From assembly GCA_007026445.1 (NCBI GenBank), contig VDMD01000049.1, positions 124,001 to 188,000 on the forward strand: a stretch of 64,000 bases of DNA. The letters are read 5' to 3'. The stretch comes from Schizophyllum amplum (lineage: Eukaryota > Basidiomycota > Agaricomycetes > Agaricales > Schizophyllaceae). A program made the position numbers and the translations under genes. The notes beneath the pieces are model-generated. The model was not told where the DNA came from. It worked only from the letters and a program-made list of their open reading frames with translations, and did not search any database. Shown piece by piece: positions 23,564-31,573 of the stretch (its first letter is position 1; each line of letters starts with the position of its first letter).

Positions 23564-26500
23564 AAGTGGACACTGTGGGATCCTGCAAGCTTTTTACAGT
23601 TCGACAGCCTGTCGACCTACACCATTCCCGCCAAGAGAGGCTCGATCGGAAGAGGAGCGCGAGGGTCACCGGCCCTCCCGTCCACTCGAGCAACCAGGCC
23701 GTCTGCGCGCTCCGCTTCCGCCCCCGCCACCGAACGCCGACCGACCAGTGAACGTCGGAAATCTGCTTTGGCTCAAAACACCAGTCTTCTCGACACCTCC
23801 CCCTTGTCCTCGATCAGCTCTCACGAGCCTGAGAACGCGCCGTTGAATTCTCACCGCGACGATCCCCCTGAGAACGAAGCATCAAGTTCACAGCGCGTTA
23901 ATCCGCCCGAAGACGCGGTCGACGCTCGCGACCTTAAGCCTTCAACCGACCCCCTTATGTCCGCGAACGCCTCTAGAGCCGGCTCTCGCGCCGATTCTCG
24001 CTGGCCTTCACGAGCCCCCTCCCGAGCCGCCTCTCACGCCGCCTCCCGGACGGAGGAAGATCGAGTGACTCGAGAGATGCTACGCGAGCCCACGCAGGAG
24101 CCCCCGTCACGAGGGCAATACGCGCGGGAAGCGCTCGAGCTGGTACGCGCACTATACGAAGACCCTCGCTCAGACGCCAGCCCTCTGCTGCCGGAGGAGC
24201 TTCACACTTTGAAGGGGCGAGTGAAGTACTACGGCGCCCGGGACATGCTGAAGATCCACGAGATAGTGGATCGAGGCCGGCGTAAGGGACAAGACTCGAA
24301 CCACTACGCCGTGAAGGCCGACCTCATGCGCCCGCTTATGGAAACCGTGCGTCGCATGCAGTTAGCTTTGAATTCGCTAACGTCTCAATGCGCGGACCGT
24401 CACTCAAGCTACGTGGTGGATCCCAGCGGTGTCTTCGAGAAGAATCTTACGGACGCAGCTTCGCTGGAAGAACTCCAACTGGCCTGGCTGGGTTTAACCA
24501 ATCGCCTGCGGCATTCCCAAGGGTGCTACAACAAGTATTGGAACGAAGCCCTGCGGGCGTCGGGTGATCTCGACGTCGACCTCCTCTCTCAACCCCCGAG
24601 TACACCCTCCGTCTACTACCGGCAGATAGAGGAGACGAACTCGCCTCGCCTGCAGCTGCGGAGAGCTCTCGGGGCCCTACCGAGCTCAAGGGCCGTCGCG
24701 TGGAACCACGATCCAGCGCGCGACCCCGAGCGCTACGTCAACGCGGGATTGAGCGATCTGGTCTCCATCTCGGACGGGATGGCCGACGCCTTCCCGGCTC
24801 GCGAACCTGAAGACTCCCCTCCCCTCCTCTTTTACGAGGAGGGAGGTCGAAAGCGAAGTCTCCCGGCGCGTACGACCTTCGATAACCCGCTTGGCTACAC
24901 TCCTATGGAAGACTTCGACCCGTGGAACGCGACCGTCGGCCAGGGAGGGGGAGGAGATCTTCCCCCGCGCGGCAGCGCCCCGGGCCCGGAACCGGCAGGT
25001 CGAACTGGAGGATCGACGCGCCAGCCAAAGAAGGCCCCCAGACCGTCAGCTTACGGTATGTTCGCCTCGCAGTACCCAGAAGACGACCCCCCGTCAGACG
25101 AGGAGAACGAGTGGGGCCTCAAGGACGCGAAGCCGGTGCCTCCCCCGCGACGAGGTCGCGCCGGAGGAGGTGGAGGTGGTGAGCCCCCCGAGGGAGCCGC
25201 GGCGCACGCTCTCCAGCCGCCGTATGGGACGACGATGCCATCCATCAACCCGATCCTCAAAGTCGAATCGCTCCCGACATGGGACGGCAATAAAGAGACG
25301 GCTCTGCATTACTTCTTCATGATCGTGGAGCTGGCCGGGATCGGGGGTTACATACCGGAGGCGCTAGGCGTTTGGCTGTGGTCCCGCTTCACGTCAAACT
25401 CTGATATTCAACATTGGTACATGACGCAGGGGGAGGAGCGCAAGGCCTACCTCAAGCGGAACTACGCCACCTTCATGGAGACCATCCAGAAGTACTATCT
25501 AGGACCGGCGTGGATCGAAGCGCTGGGTACGGAATTCCGTCTACAGTGCTTCCGTGATGTCAAAAACTCGCGAGAGAGTCCTTCTAAGTTCCTGTACCGC
25601 CGGGTCATGTTCTCGCGCGCGCTGGGATTTGCGCGCGCCAATTCGATCCAGGAGGCGAAGCTGGTGATGAGCGTTGCTCCGCGAGCGTGGAAGCTCATGC
25701 TCACGTTCACTACCGTTCGAAGCACCGACGAGCTCCTCGACCGAGTTATCGAGTTCGAGGAGGACCTCGTGCGAGCCTTCTACCGCGACAAGAAGCTGGA
25801 GGCGTCGCTCGAAGCTGCGGGCAAGCCCAGATCGGTTTGGCGCCCTACGCCCGCCGCGAAAGCGCAAGCTTTCGACGTCGAGCTCGACCCCGTCCAGGAA
25901 GACCGCGCTCCCGCCGATCCCGTCTCACTCACCATGGAAACGACAGCGCAAGGTGATCTCCTGGCGTCAGCCTACGCGGTAGCGGCGAGGCGCGCAGGGG
26001 AGCGGCCCAAGTCGTATCCCTTCCCGAAGGCGGACAATATCCACTCTCGAGGGAACAAGCCGCCGCCGGGGCCCTGCTTCGCTTGCGGCAGCTCGAACCA
26101 CTGGAATAAGGACTGCCCGCATTGGGACGAGTACGACAAGAAGCGCCGCGCGGAAGGCTTTAGCGCTGAGCTAGATGAGGCCTCGGAACTGGCTTACCAG
26201 ATGGCTTATGTCATGATCGTCCATCAGGGTTTTGACCGGGCATCTCTTCCCTCTGCTACGAGCGAGGACGCAGAGTATAAGTCCCAGGAAGTCGACGAGG
26301 GGGGAGTCGAGAGGGAGGTCTTGATCTCGGAAACGAGACCGTTCGCGGTGCGAGTGGAAGAGATCGAGGAGGAGTATTGGCATAACGGGGAGTGTCTGCC
26401 GGTCGACTCCTTGTACGACATCGAATATATCTATGACACATACGAGGAGGCTGACCGGCTGGAGAACCGAGGTGTAACGGAGGAAGTGAATCGAGTCGAA

Positions 26501-29500
26501 GCCAAACCTGCGGAAGAATTCAGCGAGGCGGAAGGGGGAGGCGATATTCCTCCTCCGCTCCCTCGGCCGTACGAGCCTCCGAAGATCAAGGTGACGCCAC
26601 GGCGCAAAGCCCAGGACGCGTCCCGAGTCGGCACCTCAGTATTGAGCGTGCGCGGACGGCTGGGGTCGGACGCGAACGAAGAGATCGACCTACGCATTGA
26701 TTCCTGTGCCAGCATATCACTCATGGACGGAGGCCTGTACGACAAGCTAGTCAGCCCCCCGCCTATCACCAAGGGTGCTCCAATGCAACTGTGGCAGTTG
26801 ACGCAGAAGAGCGCACCCATTCGAGGAGTGGTACGCTTACCGGTGCTGGTATATGCCGACGACGGTTCGGTCATCGAGGCTAACGTCAATGCGCATGTGG
26901 TCGACGGTATGACAGTCCCGATTTTGCTAGGAGAAGATTTTCAGCAGGCCTACGAAGTTTCGGTCTCACGCACGTTGGAGAAAGGAACCTGCGTGACCTT
27001 TGGCGGAGCTGATCAGCATCCTATCACGGCCACGGGGGTGACCCGTACGAAGGACTTCGACAACGTCTCCAAGTCATACGTGGGGGAGCTGCCCGTTCCT
27101 CGCTTCGCGCAAAGGGGGCAGAATCGCCGGGTAAAGCGTCGGCGACGGGCGGTAAGGGAACGCGCGGAGGCAGCTGACTCCATGGTACGCGCCGTCCGGG
27201 ATGTACGTTTGGCGCCACACTCGGGAGCTAACGTGGAGGTGACCGGGCCTTTCGACGTCGAAGGCGAATGGATCGTCGAGAAACTCCTTTTGTCCTCGGA
27301 CGACGACAAATTCCTGGCCGTCCCGAACACGATCATCTCGTCCAGCTGCCCTAGGATTCCGCTAGCAAATCCCTCCGACTCCCCTCGCATGATCCGAAGA
27401 GGGGAGGTGATCGGGCGAGTACAGAGAGCCGACAAGTTCTTCGACAAACCCGGCACGGCAGAGGAGTTGAGCAAGTTCGAGAAGTATGCCTCGCTAGTGG
27501 GTGACCTATGCCGCGAGAGAGCGAAGAGGGAAGAGGACGTCGCCTCGGAGGAGGAAAGGAAGCCAACAGGAGGCGCGCGGCGATCTGGTCGAAGTCGCTC
27601 TTCTACACGGATGCCAGACGCGGCCAATTACGGCGCGTGGGCTGCTGGACAGCGGCCGGCGAAATCACGTTTCCATATGCCGGATGCGCAGGGTTACAGC
27701 TCCTGGGCGGACATAGCAGGGAAGCCGGAGGACAACAGCGAAACCATTGACGCGCAAGCCGACGGGCCAGGGGATAGCGAGTTCGGTCCCAAAACCGCCG
27801 AAATGCCTGATGTAGATCCAATTTCCAGCGCGCAGTTCAGAGACGCGCTGGACGTGGGAGCTCTGCCGGAATCCTTGAAGGAGCGGGCATGGCAGATGCT
27901 GGAGAAACGGAAGGGCGCCTTCGGGTTGGACGGCCGGTTGGGTAACTACCCCGCCAAAGCCACGATCCGCACGCAGGAGGACCAACCCCCAATAGCGGTC
28001 CCTATGCACGGCGCCTCTCCTGCGAAGAGAGCGGTCATCGACGAGCAGATCGACAAATGGTTCGCTCAAGGTGTTATCGAACCGTCTATCAGCCCTTGGA
28101 GCGCGCCAGTGGTGATCGCTTACCGCAACGGAAAACCGCGTTTCTGCGTCGACTATCGTAAGTTGAATGCGGTGACGGTGGCTGACGAATTCCCCATACC
28201 TCGCCAATCGGAAATTCTGGCTTCCCTCTCGGGCGCGCAGGTCCTTTCGTCGCTCGATGCTCTGTCAGGCTTCACTCAACTAGAGCTCGATCCAAAGGAC
28301 GTGGAGAAGACCGCCTTCCGGACACATCGAGGCTTGTATCAATTTCGACGGATGCCCTTTGGACTGAGGAACGGACCATCAATCTTCCAGAGGGTAATGC
28401 AGTCGGTCTTGGCCCCTTACCTTTGGATGTTCGCTCTGGTATATATCGACGACATCGTTGTTTACTCGAAGTCGTTCGAAGACCACCTGGAGCATCTCGA
28501 CAAGGTCCTAGAGGCGATCGAGCGAGCTGGGATCACTCTCTCGCCGTCGAAATGTCACCTGTTCTATGACTCTATTATCCTCCTAGGCCACAAAGTGTCG
28601 CGCTTGGGGCTATCCACGCACCTGGAGAAAGTCAAGGCCGTCTTGGAGCTAGCACGGCCGAAGTCGAAGTCCGACCTACAGGCTTTTCTGGGGATGACCG
28701 TATACTTCAGTTCGTTCATCCCCTATTATGCCGACGTCTGCTCACCCTTGCACCGCCTCCTGCGGAAGGACGTCCCTTGGGAATGGGGGGCCGAGGAAGA
28801 GTACGCCTTCCTACAGGCAAAGACGGCTCTGCAACGCGCTCCCGTCCTAGGGCACCCACAGGAAAAACAACCCTACCGGCTCTACACAGACGCGTCCGAC
28901 TATGCGCTTGGCTGTGCGTTGCAGCAAGTCCAGGCCATCAAGATCAAGGACTTGAAGGGGACAAAGCTCTACGAGAAGCTGCGGGACGCTCACTCCAGTG
29001 GCCGGCCACCGCCGAGGTTAGTCACGAAGCTGTCCGACAAAATCCAGGACGCCAAGGTGGCCGAGACTTGGGCGCCTGACTTCGAGGACACCGAGGTATA
29101 CGTGGAGCGGGTCATCGCATATTGGTCTCGGTCGTTTAAGGGCGCCGAGACTCGGTACAGCACGACGGAACGAGAGGCGCTCGCCGCAAAAGAAGCTCTG
29201 GTAAAATTTCAGCCGTACATCGAAGGGGAGCAAATTCTGCTGGTGACGGACCATAGTGCTCTGCAGTGGGCGCGCACTTACGAGAGCAGCAACCGGCGCC
29301 TCGCTTCCTGGGGCGCGGTCTTCTCCGCGTACGCACCAGGACTGGAAATCATCCACCGCCCCGGGCGCGTGCACTCCAACGTCGACCCCCTGAGCCGGAT
29401 TCCCCGCGAACCCCCTCCAGCGTGCTCTCCTCCTGACGGGAGGGGCCCGGCGCTATCGACCGACGAAGCCACCGCACAGCTGAAGGAGGAGATGGCGGCC

Positions 29501-31360
29501 CGCGCGCCAGCGCCACGGGCGTTCGCGACGGCGCATCTGGTCGACTGCCTCGAGACCGTGCCGGAGGCGTATGCGTCTCTCACACGGGCAGCAGCTAGCC
29601 GCCTAGCACGCGGGGGGGCAGCAGCAGGTGTGGAGCAGCAACAAGAAAGCGAGCAGGAGACAGGGCAGCAAGAGGAACACGCGCAAGGCGACAAGCTGGA
29701 GGGTAATGAGCGAGCGGAAAACGAGGCCGAAGAGGACTTCGTACCCTCTCAGAGGGAGATCGCAGATGAGGAGAAGGAAGACCGTCTCGACTTCACCCCC
29801 GCTCCCGGTTACGAAGGTGTCTTCAACCGGCCCCCAGCGATCCTCCTGCACCTTAGCCCGGAGGAGACAGAGGCATTTGTGACGGCGTATCAGGAGGACC
29901 CGTACTGGGCAACTCGTTGGAACGAAGCCTGCACGCACTCGTCAGCTTGGGTGCCAGGACGGCGGTTCTACAAGTCGGCGGACGGCCTTCTATTCTTTCT
30001 CGATGCAGACTATCTACCGCGCCTATGCGTGCCGAAGGCGAGGATCCCCCACATCTTGCAGATAGCGCATGAAGAGCCAATGGAAGGGGCTCATCCCGGG
30101 CCGGCAAAGCTGTGGTCGCGTCTACATTCGCGTTTCTACTGGCGACGAATGCGGCAGAGCGTAGAGGCGTTCTGTCGGTCGTGCGACATCTGCCAGAAGG
30201 TCAAGCTGGAGAACTTCACGCGCTACGGTACTCTCATACCAAACCCGATCCCCCTGGCGCCGTACGATTCCATTGCGATGGATTTCATCGTGGACCTGCC
30301 GGAGTCCAACGGGTTCACCGCCATCTTAGTTGTGGTCGACCGGCTGACAAAACACGCACAGTTCATTCCTACGCAGACGAAGGTCGACAAGAAGGGGGTT
30401 GCGGAGCTCTTTGTCAAGAACGTAGCGACGCGGTATGGCCTCCCATCGAGCATCATAGCGGACAGAGACCCTAGATGGGTTTCTGGGTTCTGGCAGGAAG
30501 TGGCGAGGGAACTCCAGACGAAGCTGATGCTCTCGTCGTCGCATCACCCTCAGCACGACGGGCAAACCGAGGTCCTCAACCGGCAACTCGAGACGACGCT
30601 GCGGGCGTACGTGGCTAGCGATACCAAAGGCTGGTCGTCAATCCTACACCTGCTCGAATTCGCGTATAATGCGGCGACTCACAACACGACTGGGGAAGCC
30701 CCTTTCAAGCTGCTTCTAGGGCGGGTTCCCCGCTCCCCCATGGACACGCTGTACCAAGCGGGAGAGTCACGGGACGAAGGGCGCCGGGACCGGGACCTCG
30801 AGACCTTCCTGCAGAAACTGAAGGTATCCAGGGAGGCGGCCCGGGACGCTATTGCGGCCGCCCAGGACGAACAGGCGAAGGCGTACAACAAAGGGCGTCG
30901 CCCGGCTCCGGACTTCAAGGAGGGCGACAAGGTGCTGGTCAATCCGCACTCGCTCCAATGGGTGGAAGCAAAGAACAAACCCAAACTCAAGCAGCGCTGG
31001 ATCGGCCCCTTCGAAGTCGCGCAGAAGATCAATCCAAACGTCTATCGGCTACGGATGAGCGATAAATACCCGGGAATCCCCGTCATTAACGTGCAACACT
31101 TGAAGAGGTACCGGGACGACTCTACGAAGGGCGCGGTGGAGCGAGCGACTCTGCCTGAGACGCGGGGCGATAAGATCGAATCGGATGAGTACGAAGTGGA
31201 GGAGATAATCGAGCATCGATGGGATAAGAGGAGGCGTCAGAGGATGTACCGGGTGCGGTGGGTAGGCTACGGGCCGTTCTACGACACCTGGCAGACGCAG
31301 AGGGACTTGCGCAACGCGCACAAGGTCCTCACGGAGTATAAGAAGAACAAGGGCCTCTAG
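23456..31360 (+). CDS. Gag-Pol polyprotein of the chromovirus
   Basis: One open frame of 2,634 codons. Its first codons lie in the LTR, so the real start is probably the first in-frame ATG behind it (23957). A Gag-like core spans about 25,230-25,830. A C-x2-C-x4-H-x4-C zinc knuckle starts at 26075. The protease has D-S-C-A at 26699 instead of the usual D-S/T-G, followed by an I-L-L-G-E-D-F motif near 26,920. Reverse transcriptase has Y-I-D-D at 28442-28453. RNase H follows (Y-T-D-A-S near 28,885; T-E-R-E-A and V-T-D-H-S downstream). Integrase has an HHCC finger (about 30,065-30,195) and a D, D, E triad at 30281, 30461 and 30569. A chromodomain closes the protein (31,186-31,350). Gag and Pol share a frame with no stop. 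The enzyme would copy element RNA and integrate it, guided by histone marks. Confidence 0.95.
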   Translation: MSATEFGQSTFYSQGELLYAARLPLAGVPPRYAVAAKWTLWDPASFLQFDSLSTYTIPAKRGSIGRGARGSPALPSTRATRPSARSASAPATERRPTSERRKSALAQNTSLLDTSPLSSISSHEPENAPLNSHRDDPPENEASSSQRVNPPEDAVDARDLKPSTDPLMSANASRAGSRADSRWPSRAPSRAASHAASRTEEDRVTREMLREPTQEPPSRGQYAREALELVRALYEDPRSDASPLLPEELHTLKGRVKYYGARDMLKIHEIVDRGRRKGQDSNHYAVKADLMRPLMETVRRMQLALNSLTSQCADRHSSYVVDPSGVFEKNLTDAASLEELQLAWLGLTNRLRHSQGCYNKYWNEALRASGDLDVDLLSQPPSTPSVYYRQIEETNSPRLQLRRALGALPSSRAVAWNHDPARDPERYVNAGLSDLVSISDGMADAFPAREPEDSPPLLFYEEGGRKRSLPARTTFDNPLGYTPMEDFDPWNATVGQGGGGDLPPRGSAPGPEPAGRTGGSTRQPKKAPRPSAYGMFASQYPEDDPPSDEENEWGLKDAKPVPPPRRGRAGGGGGGEPPEGAAAHALQPPYGTTMPSINPILKVESLPTWDGNKETALHYFFMIVELAGIGGYIPEALGVWLWSRFTSNSDIQHWYMTQGEERKAYLKRNYATFMETIQKYYLGPAWIEALGTEFRLQCFRDVKNSRESPSKFLYRRVMFSRALGFARANSIQEAKLVMSVAPRAWKLMLTFTTVRSTDELLDRVIEFEEDLVRAFYRDKKLEASLEAAGKPRSVWRPTPAAKAQAFDVELDPVQEDRAPADPVSLTMETTAQGDLLASAYAVAARRAGERPKSYPFPKADNIHSRGNKPPPGPCFACGSSNHWNKDCPHWDEYDKKRRAEGFSAELDEASELAYQMAYVMIVHQGFDRASLPSATSEDAEYKSQEVDEGGVEREVLISETRPFAVRVEEIEEEYWHNGECLPVDSLYDIEYIYDTYEEADRLENRGVTEEVNRVEAKPAEEFSEAEGGGDIPPPLPRPYEPPKIKVTPRRKAQDASRVGTSVLSVRGRLGSDANEEIDLRIDSCASISLMDGGLYDKLVSPPPITKGAPMQLWQLTQKSAPIRGVVRLPVLVYADDGSVIEANVNAHVVDGMTVPILLGEDFQQAYEVSVSRTLEKGTCVTFGGADQHPITATGVTRTKDFDNVSKSYVGELPVPRFAQRGQNRRVKRRRRAVRERAEAADSMVRAVRDVRLAPHSGANVEVTGPFDVEGEWIVEKLLLSSDDDKFLAVPNTIISSSCPRIPLANPSDSPRMIRRGEVIGRVQRADKFFDKPGTAEELSKFEKYASLVGDLCRERAKREEDVASEEERKPTGGARRSGRSRSSTRMPDAANYGAWAAGQRPAKSRFHMPDAQGYSSWADIAGKPEDNSETIDAQADGPGDSEFGPKTAEMPDVDPISSAQFRDALDVGALPESLKERAWQMLEKRKGAFGLDGRLGNYPAKATIRTQEDQPPIAVPMHGASPAKRAVIDEQIDKWFAQGVIEPSISPWSAPVVIAYRNGKPRFCVDYRKLNAVTVADEFPIPRQSEILASLSGAQVLSSLDALSGFTQLELDPKDVEKTAFRTHRGLYQFRRMPFGLRNGPSIFQRVMQSVLAPYLWMFALVYIDDIVVYSKSFEDHLEHLDKVLEAIERAGITLSPSKCHLFYDSIILLGHKVSRLGLSTHLEKVKAVLELARPKSKSDLQAFLGMTVYFSSFIPYYADVCSPLHRLLRKDVPWEWGAEEEYAFLQAKTALQRAPVLGHPQEKQPYRLYTDASDYALGCALQQVQAIKIKDLKGTKLYEKLRDAHSSGRPPPRLVTKLSDKIQDAKVAETWAPDFEDTEVYVERVIAYWSRSFKGAETRYSTTEREALAAKEALVKFQPYIEGEQILLVTDHSALQWARTYESSNRRLASWGAVFSAYAPGLEIIHRPGRVHSNVDPLSRIPREPPPACSPPDGRGPALSTDEATAQLKEEMAARAPAPRAFATAHLVDCLETVPEAYASLTRAAASRLARGGAAAGVEQQQESEQETGQQEEHAQGDKLEGNERAENEAEEDFVPSQREIADEEKEDRLDFTPAPGYEGVFNRPPAILLHLSPEETEAFVTAYQEDPYWATRWNEACTHSSAWVPGRRFYKSADGLLFFLDADYLPRLCVPKARIPHILQIAHEEPMEGAHPGPAKLWSRLHSRFYWRRMRQSVEAFCRSCDICQKVKLENFTRYGTLIPNPIPLAPYDSIAMDFIVDLPESNGFTAILVVVDRLTKHAQFIPTQTKVDKKGVAELFVKNVATRYGLPSSIIADRDPRWVSGFWQEVARELQTKLMLSSSHHPQHDGQTEVLNRQLETTLRAYVASDTKGWSSILHLLEFAYNAATHNTTGEAPFKLLLGRVPRSPMDTLYQAGESRDEGRRDRDLETFLQKLKVSREAARDAIAAAQDEQAKAYNKGRRPAPDFKEGDKVLVNPHSLQWVEAKNKPKLKQRWIGPFEVAQKINPNVYRLRMSDKYPGIPVINVQHLKRYRDDSTKGAVERATLPETRGDKIESDEYEVEEIIEHRWDKRRRQRMYRVRWVGYGPFYDTWQTQRDLRNAHKVLTEYKKNKGL
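23567..23583 (+). other. Candidate primer-binding site
   Basis: TGGACACTGTGGGATCC starts three bases after the 5' LTR. The TGG start fits pairing with a tRNA CCA end, but I could not match a specific tRNA. Confidence 0.4.
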
Positions 31361-31442
31361 AACGGGCCGAACGGCCGGCGGCCGCATCCGGTTGATGCCC
31401 GCCCTGATACCCGACTGATATCGATCTTTTCATCTTTTTCCA

Positions 31443-31500
31443 CTGACCCTCGTCCTTTCCTCTCTCCTTCTTCATCTTTTCTTTCTCACTCGACGCGCAG
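31443..31500 (+). promoter_or_regulatory. Splice-acceptor-like sequence ahead of the third ORF
   Basis: A branch-point match CTGAC at 31443 is followed by about 45 nt of almost pure pyrimidine and then GCGCAG ending at 31500. The first ATG of the third ORF is 74 bases downstream. It resembles a fungal 3' splice site and could make a spliced message that skips gag-pol. No donor was proved; GTGTCC near 23,536 in the LTR is one possibility. Confidence 0.5.
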
Positions 31501-31573
31501 ACAGAACGGTATTCGACTGTTCTGCCGCCGAGTCCCGTCTGTGGAACGGTATTCGACTTCAGACGGGTCGAGG

